Assembly (NCBI RefSeq): GCF_000091045.1
Contig: NC_006686.1
Span: 757,501-821,500 of the forward strand
Reading direction: 5' to 3'
Length of the DNA stretch: 64,000 nt
Source: Cryptococcus deneoformans JEC21
Taxonomy: Eukaryota; Basidiomycota; Tremellomycetes; Tremellales; Cryptococcaceae
In this document: positions 11,747 through 23,090 of the stretch, in pieces
Layout of the letters: every line of letters begins with the position of its first letter
Numbering within the stretch: the first letter of the stretch is position 1
Translations under genes and position numbers: made by a program
Notes under the pieces: generated by a model
What the model was told of the DNA's origin: nothing
What the model saw: only the letters and a program-made list of their open reading frames with translations
Database searches by the model: none

Positions 11747-12680
11747 TCAAGTCGTCGGGGAGTTCTCGCTCAAGTCAGGACCAAAAGTCCTACCAATTCC
11801 CATCCTCGCATACCCTATGGCCATATCCACTGCAGCAGATACTCCATCTATTACTGCCACCGATTGGCCCACCCTGTCGGCTAACTGCTCTTGCAAGGAT
11901 GCCCGCATGGGCGCCATGCCCTATGGGACGCCTTCAGTTAACACGTATATGACTGGCGCAAAACTCAACTTACGGCACAGCCGAGAATAATGACCCTAGC
12001 ACCCTTTTGGACTAGGAAACAAGAGGCCTCTAATAAGGCTTCGGCCGGCTTATCGCCATGCAAACTGACCGCATTGAAACCTGTGCCTTTGGTTCCGGTA
12101 TAGCGGGTTGGAGATATGCCCATCGCACGAACTGCCTCGTCAAAGAGGGGTTCCCATTCTGTCTGGTTCATCAGCGCGCCGCTGCATTTGCAGAATGTTC
12201 CAACGTACGGGGGCCTGTAGTAGCGATACCAAAGGTTGGTCCAAGTTGTAATGCTGCCAGCACACTTGATTCTAATATGCCCAGCACTGGTGGAGGTTTA
12301 TCATACCCCGCAAGAAGCTCTTTCAAAACAGGCACTAGTGGGTGCGCTGAAAAGCACGCCACCACGATACCTGAATAGCTAGTAGCAAGCCTTGACGCCC
12401 CACTACTGTCTTCAGGAGCGTTAACAGCTTGGCCTTTGGGCTGAAGCTCAAGATCCTTGAGAATGACCGCAGTAGAAACTATCCCATCCAGTGGGCCATC
12501 TATACTAGCTGGCGCCTCTGGAGGAGGGGTATAAAAAGTTATTCCGACATCAGTTGGAAGGCGAGGGTGGAGATGCCTAGCCACATCTTGAGTGAAAGTC
12601 GAGGTAGAGTTCGGATTGATGAGAAGGAGCTGGATTTTGGCTACCTTACGCCCGAACTGATCATGATAAAGCCCAGCCAT
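11747..12680 (-). CDS. Asp/Glu/hydantoin racemase family protein (Dcg1-like)
   Basis: Exons 12680-12209, 12158-11974 and 11920-11747 encode 276 residues. The first intron (GTACGT..GACAG, 50 nt) must be spliced, otherwise the frame stops at ANAAAR. Splicing joins GIATTGP to QWEPLFDEAV, the family pattern. The N-terminal strand reads IQLLLINPNSTSTFTQ. The two expected catalytic cysteines are seen in VVACFSAHP and VIILGCAGM. Relatives are fungal Dcg1, hydantoin racemases and allantoin-linked enzymes, and racemisation of a small amino-acid-like or hydantoin substrate is the family role; the substrate here is unknown. The start at 12680 is uncertain because about 13 residues precede the usual beginning. 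The gene is divergent from the Mak32-like gene. Confidence 0.88.
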
Positions 12681-13110
12681 AATAGTTGCGCCAAGATTTT
12701 CCCTTTTCGATTGCTGGGCAGTTGTTCAAAAGAGGATGAGGTATTTCTTTTCAGACTTTTATGCGAAATGGTGATTGTAATTAAAGAAATATTCCTCCTC
12801 TCCGAGTATCCGATATTCACAGGGTCGATAACCAGCGAGCGTCCAGACTATTGGACGGACGGTTGATAGATCAGTACGGACGAACGGACGAATAGGAAGA
12901 CGAAACGAAGGGCATTTGAGATCTTATCTTTGCAATAGCCGACCGACCTTACCAGCTCCGAGTTTCGCTCATGACTGCGTGAGACGGACATCACGTCACA
13001 GCAGCACTTTCTGTTTTTGTTTTTGTTTTTGTTTTTCGTCATCATTTCTTTTCGTCTTTTCTACAAAGTAAAAAGAAGTAACCCTATATATAATATACAC
13101 TCTGGACTTC
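12681..13110. promoter_or_regulatory. shared promoter region, racemase / Mak32-like
   Basis: 430 bases between divergent start codons. It contains a perfect four-copy GTTTTT array at 13013-13036, a poly(dT)-type element about 75 bases upstream of the pfkB start that could disfavour nucleosomes (inference). Confidence 0.4.
13013..13036 (+). repeat. hexanucleotide microsatellite (GTTTTT)4
   Basis: Four exact tandem copies of GTTTTT, 24 bases, in the promoter of the Mak32-like gene. Confidence 0.9.
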
Positions 13111-14487
13111 ATGACTTTGTCCAAGCAACGGAAAGTTTTGACCCTGGGTTAGCATCTGTTGATTTCTTCCGTTGCGCTTTCGCTGATGAACAGAATAGAA
13201 CATTTCATCATTGACACCTTCACTCGCCTTGGTAATGATGGCATTGAAAGACCCATAGAGCAGCCCGATCAGGTATCCCTTCACCTTGAGCCTAGTCCAA
13301 TAGCTGACACAGATGAAGATAGGGGGAGGAGGTACCTACGGTATGTCCTGTCATCCAGGCCAGCCACACATAAATTGTTTAGTAGTGCTGCACTGACGAC
13401 GCCATCATGATATAGCGGTAATCGGGGCGCGTGCATTCCTCCCACCCACCCAGCTGGGCATGATTGTAGACTACACACCTTCAACGTTTCCTCGAGCTCT
13501 CAAAGATGTACTGGAGTCCTATGGAAATGAGATGTGGGCTTTCAGAGAGAGAACTGACGGGCTTCCAACTGCAAGAGCAGTCAATCGGTATGATGGCGAG
13601 ACAAGAGGGTATGAACTATGTTAAGAATTTTAATCATGGGATGATTTTTGCTGATGGCTGGGCATCATCTAGGTTCGAATACCTATGTCAGCCTGTTCTT
13701 CTTACACCGAATTCTCTCAAAGGGACGCAGTTCGAAGACATTGTGCCTTCTGTAATTCATTTCATCTCTTATCCGGCTCCCCGGGCTGGAATAGTACTCG
13801 ATGAAATCAACAATTTCAGAACTTCCAAAGGATGGTCACCTCTCATCGTTTGGGAGCCAGAGGATGAGTCGTTGGAGGCAGTCACTTCCATAGCGTCCCA
13901 TGTCGATATCTTGGGGTAAGTGTGGCACTTACTTTGGAGGACTGAGACTGATGGTTAAGAGCAGACCAAACCAGAACGAAGCGCTACGCCTTTACTCCCT
14001 CTTGACAGATCCCACCTTCACGGATGACGATTTTAAAGCTGTTCTTACCAAAATTTGCCGCTCCCTAGCATATTTGCGACCTCGAATAGGTGCTGTCATC
14101 CGCGCAGGTCATTTGGGTTGTTGTTATGCATCCGCCGATCCAAGAGGGTATCGACCAGAAGTAAAATGGATCCCAGCCTATTGGAACAAAGAGAGGGATG
14201 GCTATGAAGGAAAAGTAATAGATCCTACTGGAGCAGGCAATGCATTCATGGGAGGAATAGCTGCCGCACTGTCGGAAGGAAAGAGTTTAGATGAGGGTAA
14301 GCGGCCCAGTCCAGCTCCAAGTGAACATTGAGATATTGACGATTTGGAAGCGGTGAGGTGGGGTAGTGTTGCTGCCTCTTTCGCCATTGAACAGATTGGT
14401 CTTCCTCAACTTACCAAGACTGTGGACGGACGGGAGCTCTGGAATGGGCAAAATCCACAGGAGAGGCTCACAGCCATGTCCATGTGA
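13111..14487 (+). CDS. Mak32-like pfkB-fold carbohydrate kinase family protein
   Basis: Seven exons, 13111-13147, 13199-13272, 13313-13340, 13416-13608, 13673-13915, 13965-14296 and 14351-14487, give 347 residues in phase, close to yeast Mak32 (about 360). The ribokinase-fold elements are HFIIDTF near the start, the Gly-rich KIGGGGTYAVIGAR, WEPEDESLE and GPNQNEALRL, and the anion-hole motif reads DPTGAGNAFMGG. In true sugar kinases the last position of that motif is the catalytic Asp (GAGD); here it is Asn. In yeast Mak32 is linked to maintenance of the M1 killer satellite; the biochemical role of this branch is not established. The 5' exon is 37 nt and the third exon 28 nt, so automatic annotation may miss the start. 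Confidence 0.85.
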
Positions 14488-14939
14488 GGGCAATCATCTA
14501 CAGACAAATGATTATGTGTACTTGACGGTAATCCGCACAAATGAAGTGTAAAATTAGAGAGTGAACGATGATTGCCTTCACTATATGCTATCCATTATGT
14601 GCACGATGTCTGTTGTTCTCTTGCCTTGTTCGTGACTTGTTTCACGAGTTATGTTCGGGGATCCATTCAACAAGAAGTGGAATTTGTTGGTTAAACAACG
14701 CAGGCTGCCCCTGTCATTGAGAATATATCGGAAGATCAAATCCAATAATGTTGGTGTTAATATTAGACAATTCAATTTCAATTGGCTGTACTTCGTTCGT
14801 ACGTGCGTGCGTGGTCAAAATGAGCCAGAAACCAAATTCCATGTAAATGCACCATACACTCCTTTCGATAACACACTGTCTCTAATTATGAGAACAATTA
14901 GGATATGTATATATATCATTGCAATGGAAACCCAATAAG
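14488..14939. other. intergenic upstream of tRNA-Tyr
   Basis: About 450 AT-rich bases with no supported gene; the short frames lack splice partners. Confidence 0.4.
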
Positions 14940-15032
14940 CTCTCCGTAGTTTAGTGTGGTTTAGAGCGTCAGACTGTAATTGGTTAACAACTTCACATCT
15001 GAAAGTCGTGCGTTCGACTCGCACCGGGGAGA
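14940..15032 (+). tRNA. tRNA-Tyr (GTA) with 17-nt intron
   Basis: The acceptor stem CTCTCCG (14940-14946) pairs with CGGGGAG, followed by discriminator A at 15032. The anticodon stem TCAGA/TCTGA encloses the loop CTGTAAA, giving anticodon GTA. The T arm is GTGCG-TTCGACT-CGCAC, with the B box GTTCGACTC. The intron at 14980-14996 starts one base 3' of the anticodon, the canonical position for tRNA splicing endonuclease, as in yeast tRNA-Tyr. A run of eight T (15033-15040) ends Pol III transcription. Confidence 0.95.
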
Positions 15033-15040
15033 TTTTTTTT
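15033..15040 (+). terminator. RNA polymerase III terminator (T8)
   Basis: Eight consecutive T immediately after the tRNA-Tyr discriminator base. Confidence 0.9.
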
Positions 15041-15080
15041 GGACATTGTCCAGATATCTGCAAACCTGCTGCAAAGCTGC

Positions 15081-15295
15081 GATCTGACGCGATCAAGTCT
15101 TGTTTTAATTTTGCCTGATCATGCAAGATCAAGTTCTATATCGAAAGACACCCGGATCACGCTCAGTAGTCAATTGATAAGTCACTCGAAACGCGCGATC
15201 ATGCGCGATCATGTTATGCGATTGCCTGATCAAACGACGAAATGCATGATCATGTACTGGTACCTACGGAAAAGAATGTACCCCCCCTTTTGATC
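15081..15295. repeat. GATC-rich cluster next to tRNA-Tyr
   Basis: Ten GATC tetramers start at 15081, 15091, 15117, 15127, 15155, 15197, 15207, 15228, 15248 and 15292. Several sit in a longer shared context: CGCGATCATG twice in tandem (15194-15213), TTGCCTGATCA at 15111 and again at 15222, and TGATCATG at 15247. Chance expectation is about one GATC per 256 bases. It lies between the tRNA terminator and the UTP21 start (15470). It could be a degenerate mobile-element remnant or a bound site array. Confidence 0.75.
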
Positions 15296-15469
15296 CCGCG
15301 ACGCGTTTTTGACTAGAAAGAGAATGATGGATGCCATTACGTAAATGCAATATTTTGGATTGCTCGATTTTTGAGTCTCAGAACGAACGAAGGTGGCATG
15401 CAGCTTCTATTAATTTATATCTCCGTCTCCTTTAAATCCCTCTCGCTCTGTCCTCGAACACTCTTTAAC

Positions 15470-18400
15470 ATGATTAGCTCTGCAGGACACCCGACAAAAA
15501 AGCGACAAAAGAAGCAGCTTCGCTCCTCCCAGCCTGCTGCTGGGCCATCGCAGCAACCCTCCTCCCCCCCCCGCATCTTCGCACCTTTCAGAGCTCTGGG
15601 CTATGTCACCGACCACGTTCCTTTCGCAATGTTTGTCCATACTCCAAGCGGAGCACTCGCTACGCCCACTGTAAACATAACAACCTCAGTGGGAAGGAGC
15701 TGGCTGATGTGGGATGCGGCAAGAATGACTTTAGTTTTCGCTGGTTCGTGCCATTCATGATGTTTGAGGTCGATGCTGATCTTTGCGTCAAAGGGGCTGA
15801 TACCGGTAACCAAATAAACGGTTTGGCGATGACTGGGACAGACATATATGTCTCCTCTGGCTCGAAAGTCATCAAGTATCATCGAGGCAAAGAAGTGGGT
15901 TACTTTTGAAACAAAAATTCTTCTCCATTTGTGAGCTGACGACGAAGCGAAGGTGGCCTCTTTCCTCTCTCCAGATGGGTCGACTCTGGGACAGATATTA
16001 ATTTTTGGTGATGATTTCCTGGTTCTCAAAAAGGATGGCTCAGGGATGTTCGTGTTTGATCTGGCTACTCGGCGTACGTTATCTTGTATGTCTCAAGCCA
16101 GAATAAAGCTAATTTCTCGTAGATTTGAGGAATCAGATTGCTTTCCACAGTTCATTTACAGCATCTTCATTAATGCATCCCGCCACCTATTTGAACAAAG
16201 TCCTGGTAGGCAGTAAACAGGGTGAATTGCAGTTGTGGAATGTCCGAACATGGTAAGTTAACCATCGTCGGCGTCTCTTTGAATGCTGAATATTTTTCCA
16301 AGTGCCCTTGTCCACTCTTTTCCTCACCCCACCCCATTTAACCCGTCTTCTATAACTACCATTGTACAAACACCTGCTGTCGATGTTGTCGGTATCGGTT
16401 ATCTCGACGGATCCATCCGAATTCAAGATATCAAACATGGTGATTTAGTAATGCAGATGAAGATTGAGGATGGCGCAGTGTCCTCAATGTCATTTCGAAT
16501 GGGTAATCCTTTCTTTTGCATGAGCCTGTTGTTTACTAATTTTTTTTCTCTAGATGGGCCGTCAATCTTAGCCACTGCATCTTCGACGGGTTCAATATCC
16601 ATTTGGGACCTCAGTAAGGGTGGAAGGATACTACACACCCTTCGGGGTGCGCATGATCAGAGTATCAGCGGCCTCCAGTGGGTTTCTGGACAACCTTTAC
16701 TCGTATCTTCAAGTTTGGACAACAGTGTCAAGGTTCGTATCCAATCAAGACTTGTCTTTGTCTTTCATATTCTAATAGCTTCTCTTGTAGCAATGGCTCT
16801 GTGATTCTCCTACTGGGATGCCAAGGCTACTCAAGCTGCGCGGTGGTCATCACGCCCCGCCAACTTGTGTCAGATATTACGGGGAAGACGGAAAGCAGAT
16901 TTTGACGGCTGGTAAAGATCGTGCCCTCAGGTACACCAGTGTCGTTCGGGACTCTCGAAGTTTCGAGCTGTCTCAAGGTAAGCTATAGATTGGTCTGAAA
17001 GCATTGAATGCTAATATGAATTCTGCAGGATCATTGGTGAAAAAGGCTATTGGCCTTGGGGTTACCGTTGACCACCTCAAATTTCCCCAGATCACTGCTA
17101 TTTCGAGCTCTTCCATGCGTTCTAAAGATTGGGAGGACGTTCTCACCGCTCATTCTGAGGATGCCGTTGCTCGCACTTGGCGTGTCCAAGAAAAACGTAT
17201 GGGCCCATGGACTTTCGAGCTTGAAGATGGTTATGCTCAATCGGTGTGCGTAACCGCTTGTGGTAATTTTGGCATTGCAGGATCTTCCACTGGAGAAATT
17301 AGGATGTGGAACATGCAATCAGGGAAAGAGCGCAAATCTTTTGCTCTAACGGGCGCCGCGCCTGGTAACTCGAAACCTAAAATTATCTCGCAAAGCACGG
17401 GCATGGTGAAGGCAAAAGTAAGGAAGCCGGAAAGAGCTAAGGGCAATAAGTCTGTGCAGGCTATTACTGGTCTTGCAACAGACGCATTGAACACCATACT
17501 CGTTGCCAGCACACTTGAAGGAAAACTTTACGTAAGTGACACACGCCCACATCGTGGGAAGACAAGATGCTCAATCCAGGTGTAGTTCTTTGACTTTCAT
17601 AGCACTCAAAAACTAGACGAGGTGCAAATAGAGTCTTCTATAACAGCCATCTCCCTCCATCGCGACAGTGGGCTGCTTGCGGCGACCTGTGATGATCTGG
17701 TTATCCGTCTTGTTGACATCGAATCCCGCAGGGTCGTTCGAGAACTAAGAGGTTTCAAAGGCCGTATCCTTGATGTCGTCTTTACACCCGATTCCCGCTG
17801 GGTGATTGCCACTTCTCTGGATTCTATCATTCGTACCTACGATATTCCCACTGGTAAACTCATTGACGCGTTCAAGACATCTTCCATCGCTACCAGTGTG
17901 ACCTTTTCTCCTACAGGTGATTTTTTGGCCACAGCCCATGTTGACAGTGTGGGAGTCCATCTGTGGGCGAACAGGGCTCAGTTTACAGACGTGGCATTGA
18001 GGAATCTTGAGGAAGATGACGACGTCGTGGAAGTGGGGCTGCCCACGGTTCAGGGCTTGGATGCAGACGACGGTAAGATCTTCCTCTTAATGACAGTCTT
18101 TCGCTAACCCATGGCAGCTATTGAGGGTATCGAGGATGTCGGTGCACCTGAATTTACAGACATCTATACCACTCCTGATCAAATTGACGAGTCGTTGGTT
18201 ACTCTCTCTCTTATACCGAGGTCGCGATGGCAAATGCTTCTCAACCTCGAGACCATAAAAGTAAGAAGCCTGTTTTAATTTTTGATCTGGATAAGCTGTT
18301 TAACACGTGATGCAGCAACGGAATAAACCTAAAGAGGCTCCAAAGGCGCCCGAAAAGGCTCCGTTCTTCTTGCCCACTATAAGCGGACTTGAGACTCAGT

Positions 18401-18895
18401 TCGACTTGTCGGCCGTCGATAAGAACCGGACAGAGGAAGAACTTCATAAGGGGAAGAGGCTGGAACTGGACGGTAGCTGGTTAGAAAGCGAATTCACGAG
18501 GAGATTAAGTGTAGAGGATGAGACTGGAAGCTGTGAGTCATACTTCTTCAAACAGAATTGAGAACTTATTGTGAGTAGACAACACCTTTTTTGAATACAT
18601 GAAGGCTTTACCTCCCTCCACTCTTGACCTCGAAATTCGATCACTCATCTCTCTCACCCATCTTTCCTCATTCATCAATGCGCTCACCCAGCGACTCAAA
18701 TCACACCGAGATTATGAAGCCATCCAGGCAATTATGTCTGTCTTTTTGAGAGTGCACGGCGATATGCTGATTGCCAATGCCGAGTTGAAGGAAGGACTCG
18801 GAGCATTGAGACTAGAGCAAGAAAGAGAAAGTAAGAGGCTAAGAGAACTTGTGGGATATGCCTTGGGTACCTTGGGTTTCCTTCGTGGCGCTTGA
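15470..18895 (+). CDS. UTP21: U3 snoRNP / SSU processome WD-repeat protein Utp21 (WDR36)
   Basis: Twelve exons join in phase to 952 residues: 15470-15743, 15794-15894, 15953-16073, 16123-16252, 16303-16502, 16554-16732, 16791-16977, 17029-17531, 17586-18072, 18118-18260, 18316-18532 and 18579-18895. The N-terminus has the family signature IFAPFRALGYVTDHVPF. Two tandem WD-repeat propellers follow, with repeats ending in units such as LQLWNVRTC, ISIWDLSKG and IRTYDIPTG. The C-terminal Utp21 domain (MKALPPSTLDLEIRSL onward, after about residue 850) closes the protein. Utp21 is part of the UTP-B module needed for early 18S rRNA processing in the nucleolus. The 3' end is 92 bp from the SLU7 stop (convergent). 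Confidence 0.95.
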
Positions 18896-18987
18896 TGTGC
18901 TTTGCCTTATACATGGGAGATGCAAGTATAGTCATACATAGTGTACTGGTATTACAAAAGGTACATGTTTGAAATTTGACCTTTTGG

Positions 18988-20141
18988 TTACTGGTCTTCA
19001 GGGTCCTGATAATTTGACATGGGATCGTCGTAGGCCTGCCTTGATAATCGATATGCCTCTACTTAACTGATCAGCGGTGGTCCATATAGCACGTTGTTTC
19101 AAAGTGCAGACTTACCGAGCTCTTCCTGGGTGACATCTGTCTTTCCTTTTTTGGTCTGCTGCCAAGCCTCGTCTTCACCCATCTTCTTTCTCTTCTTCTC
19201 CTCCTTGAGGGCGTTCTTCAACCTCCCCTTATCTAAATCGAGCTCCTCTCCATCCTCACGACGTTTGGCATATTGCGGCAAGTCCCATTCCCTCTCCTTG
19301 CCTTTCTTGGCCTTGCCAGACGCGAGATCCTTAAGATGCTGCTCGGCGAGAGACTCGCGCTCCTTTTCAGCAGCCTCTTCAATCTTAGAGCGCTCATTAG
19401 ACGAAGCCAGCAGTGCGGAAGCAGAAGAAGCAGCATTTGCCAATTTGCCGGCGTCGCCAGTACAGTACGATCCAGGAAGAACGGAGTGGCAACAGGCGAA
19501 ACCCCACTGCGAAGTAGAAAGATCGTAGTAAGAGCCCCAGATGGCGGTATGATTATTGATATAGACTGCATCCATCTCAGCGATGAGGCAAGGCAAAAAT
19601 GTAGAAGAACTTACCATCTTCATCATACTTTGATCGAGCTTTGGCGCGTTCTCGCCCTTTGATGATTTGTCCCGATCGAGAGTATTCCACGTCTGATTAT
19701 ACGTTAGGCCGCGCCCTGTTGACGAGAGCGTACGATTTGCTTACAATTTTCAGTCTGACCACTCAACAGCTCATTTGGCATTCTTTGCAAATGTTCTTCG
19801 CCACCATACTTGGCCAATATAGATGTCTTGTTGGTATCCTTGAGGACCTCTTTTTTCTGTTGGAATTCTCGATGCAACAATTCACCCGCGGTAGGATTGG
19901 CTGAAACATTGATGTTGCTACCCTTCTGAGCAGACTGCCAGGCGAAAAGTTGAAGCTTCTGCATGTTGGTTGCGTCGCCCGAGTACCGCTGGAAGTTGTC
20001 GCCGGCGAATTTCATCTACGACATATCAGTATTAGACATGAGTAAATAGACAATCACTTACATCTTCAGGATTCATATTCCGAACAGGGGCATCGCGCAT
20101 CGATCTCGTCTTGGGATCATAATATGCCGAACTCTCATCTA

Positions 20142-20190
<49 letters not shown>

Positions 20191-20236
20191 GGTGATCCTG
20201 GTTTTGGTGTCCAATTTCTGACCGACCTGATCAGCA

Positions 20237-20274
<38 letters not shown>

Positions 20275-20374
20275 GCTCGATCCAAAGTCATCATCATCAT
20301 CTTCCACTTTACCCTCCTTATCCTTCTTGGCAAGCTTCTTCACAACAGCCATATCGGTAGACGTCTGCTGATCA

Positions 20375-20405
<31 letters not shown>

Positions 20406-20406
20406 G

Positions 20407-20451
<45 letters not shown>

Positions 20452-20632
20452 GTCATATCCGTTCCACCTATCACGCTTGGCATCGTAATCTCCTTCAAAT
20501 TGCTGAACAAGCTCATCCGGAGCGATATCCTTATTGGTGAACTTTGCCCCTCTCTTCCTCGGTCTCTCCACACAGTCTTTCATTTTGTGCGTCATTGCCC
20601 CGCAGTTTTCGCAAGCGCCCTTTCTGTATTTT

Positions 20633-20673
<41 letters not shown>

Positions 20674-20779
20674 ATCGAGTTTGAGATGGGGACCTTGCTC
20701 GTTGATACGTTGATGCGCCAGAGAAGGACGACCGGTGTCGGCATACCATGGAGCTTTGGTGATATACTCCGGAATATGT

Positions 20780-20811
<32 letters not shown>

Positions 20812-20955
20812 CGCTGGAGCGGTACCGGCTTTACGGGCGGCTTCGAGGTCTTTCTGTCTGCGGTATTCCTCACGAGAGACTTTTCCGCCCTGGAGAGATG
20901 CTGATTGTGTGAGCTGGATGTGAAGCTGGGGGTACTTACTACTTGTGCTGAGCAT
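18988..20955 (-). CDS. SLU7: pre-mRNA splicing factor Slu7
   Basis: Exons 20955-20940, 20900-20062, 20015-19745, 19692-19615, 19565-19116 and 19058-18988 give 574 residues. Slu7 acts in the second step of splicing, helping choose the 3' splice site. Family features are [35 protein letters not shown], the CCHC zinc knuckle [14 protein letters not shown], a [16 protein letters not shown] block, an acidic stretch, and the conserved [22 protein letters not shown] region. WGSYY and GFACCHS complete the pattern near the C-terminal third. The first intron (20939-20901) is exactly 39 nt and stop-free in frame, so its retention would only add 13 residues at the N-terminus. The gene is divergent from the branch-point binding protein gene with 192 bp between starts. 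Confidence 0.95.
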
Positions 20956-21137
20956 GCTTGAAAATGTGGAAAAATGGATAAGATGTTGTAATGAATGAAT
21001 CGGACTCCAAGTAGCTGAGATATCCGGGAGAAAATAAAGGAAATGGGCCTGGAAAATATGTCGCCACTGAGAAATGAGCCAGTTCTTCCAGCGCCATCTC
21101 ACATCTCCATCCGCAACATCTTTTTCTTCATAACATA

Positions 21138-21147
<10 letters not shown>
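20956..21147. promoter_or_regulatory. compact bidirectional promoter, SLU7 / branch-point binding protein
   Basis: Only 192 bp separate the two start codons, and both genes encode constitutive splicing factors. The two transcripts must share this segment, so joint control is likely (inference). Confidence 0.6.
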
Positions 21148-21179
<32 letters not shown>

Positions 21180-21228
21180 GAACGACGTGAGTTATACAAC
21201 CTCATTACCCCGCCAAGCTCACACTCAG

Positions 21229-21272
<44 letters not shown>

Positions 21273-21369
21273 AGGTCCTCCCTCTAATTCACCTTCCTAC
21301 GCACCTCGTCCTGCTGCCGATATTCAGTATTTCAACGGCCGACAAGAGCGCGAACGTGATGCTCGGGAT

Positions 21370-21401
<32 letters not shown>

Positions 21402-21456
21402 AAGGAGGGATGATTATGTGCGAGACGATAGGGACAGAAGATATGACGACTACCCT

Positions 21457-21493
<37 letters not shown>

Positions 21494-21621
21494 AGTGGGA
21501 TGAAGGGGATAGGAGAGAGGCTCCCAGAGGCCGTGAGCGTTCTAGGGATCGAGGAGACTCAAATGAAGGTACGTCGTTTTTCGTCTTAATTTGCCGTCCG
21601 TACTGCTGACTCACCCGACGC

Positions 21622-21681
<60 letters not shown>

Positions 21682-21733
21682 TGGAATGCCTGTCGCTGTC
21701 ATGGGTAATGTTTCTCAGACAGAACTTGACAAT

Positions 21734-21768
<35 letters not shown>

Positions 21769-21886
21769 CAAACTGAGGACCGGTGATGTCGTACCCCCCG
21801 AGGGTCAGCGTTCTCCATCTCCAACTCCTCAATACGATGCCTACGGACGCAGGACCAATACAAGGGAATTGAGATATCGCAAGAAA

Positions 21887-21918
<32 letters not shown>

Positions 21919-22039
21919 AGCGGTCAAGTCAGACCCCAATTTCCGACCCCCTGTGGACTTCCAGCATAAACGAGGTTCTCGACCTCAAGACAAAGTCTAC
22001 ATTCCTGTCAAAGAATTCCCTGAGATCAACTTTTTCGGT

Positions 22040-22074
<35 letters not shown>

Positions 22075-22448
22075 GATGGAAAGGGAAAGCGGTGCCAAAA
22101 TCAGCATCCGGGGTAAGGGAAGCGTCAAGGAGGGTAAGGGAAGGGCCGGTAACTTCCCCCAGGATGAGGAGGATGAATTGCACTGTTTGATCACCGCCGA
22201 CGATGAGAGCAAGGTCAAGACTTGTGTCGCCCTGATCAACAAGGTTATAGAAACTGTGAGTATTTTTTTGAAGCCAAATTGTATTGTAAACTGATTCGAT
22301 GCTCAAGGCTGCGTCCACCCCTGAAGGCGAAAATGATCATAAGCGAAACCAGCTTCGAGAATTGGCTTCGCTTAACGGTACTCTTCGAGACGACGAAAAC
22401 CAGCTTTGCCAAAACTGTGGCGAAAAAGGCCACAGGCGTTGGGAATGC

Positions 22449-22495
<47 letters not shown>

Positions 22496-22632
22496 CGGAG
22501 GTACGTCGTATTCTTATTTCTTCAATCCAGCCCGTTTCTCATTGTCTTTTAGCCGGCCATATGGCACGAGATTGCCGCGGTCGTGGTGATCCAAGCCTTA
22601 CTCAGAATAAACAAACTGCTTTCGATTCAGAG

Positions 22633-22664
<32 letters not shown>

Positions 22665-23090
22665 TGGTGGATCCACGCCAGGCTCCGCTCCTGCTGCTGC
22701 CATTGGCGCTCCTGGTGCTATTCCACCCCAGAGTAGGGTCCCCCCTTGGAGGCTTCCCGAAAATTGGCAGACCAGTATGTTATCGTCCACCATTTTTTAT
22801 GTGTCTTACTAACCTTGGGATAGACTCTGGTGGTTTCCGTGGTCCCCCCAATTTCCAAGCTCAGGGCTACCAGCAAGCCGCCCCAGGTGCTGCTGCCTAC
22901 GGTCAACAAGCTTACCCGGGTTACGCCGGTTACCAGACTGGCGCCGTGAGTGGATATGGAAGTCCCGCCACCGGTGGTGCTGACGCCTATGCCGCGTAAG
23001 TGTTTTGACAAGCGTAAGAGCGTCTTTAAGCTGACACCTGATAGGTACTATGCCTCTATGGGGCAACAAGCTCCTGCCGCTGCTGTCTGA
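21148..23090 (+). CDS. MSL5: branch-point binding protein (SF1/BBP/Msl5)
   Basis: Exons 21148-21186, 21229-21568, 21624-22255, 22308-22500, 22553-22774, 22824-22995 and 23045-23090 give 547 residues. It recognises the intron branch-point sequence in the commitment complex. Seen in order: [13 protein letters not shown] plus the RRFG motif at the N-terminus, an Arg/Asp-rich stretch, the SF1 helix-hairpin (RKRRSRWG), a KH/QUA2 domain ([23 protein letters not shown]), two CCHC zinc knuckles ([14 protein letters not shown] and [14 protein letters not shown]), and a Pro/Gly/Tyr-rich tail. The first intron (21187-21228) is 42 nt, in frame and stop-free; the family pattern favours splicing it out, because it interrupts the N-terminal GTN..RRFG block. 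Confidence 0.95.

Noticed and set aside
12171..12210. Apparent frameshift in the racemase gene (stop after ANAAAR)
   Set aside because: A 50-nt intron with GTACGT donor and GACAG acceptor restores the frame and the conserved GP..WEPL region.
21187..21228. Extra N-terminal residues in the branch-point binding protein
   Set aside because: The 42-nt stretch has canonical intron borders and would interrupt a conserved N-terminal block, so I treated it as an intron; retention stays possible.
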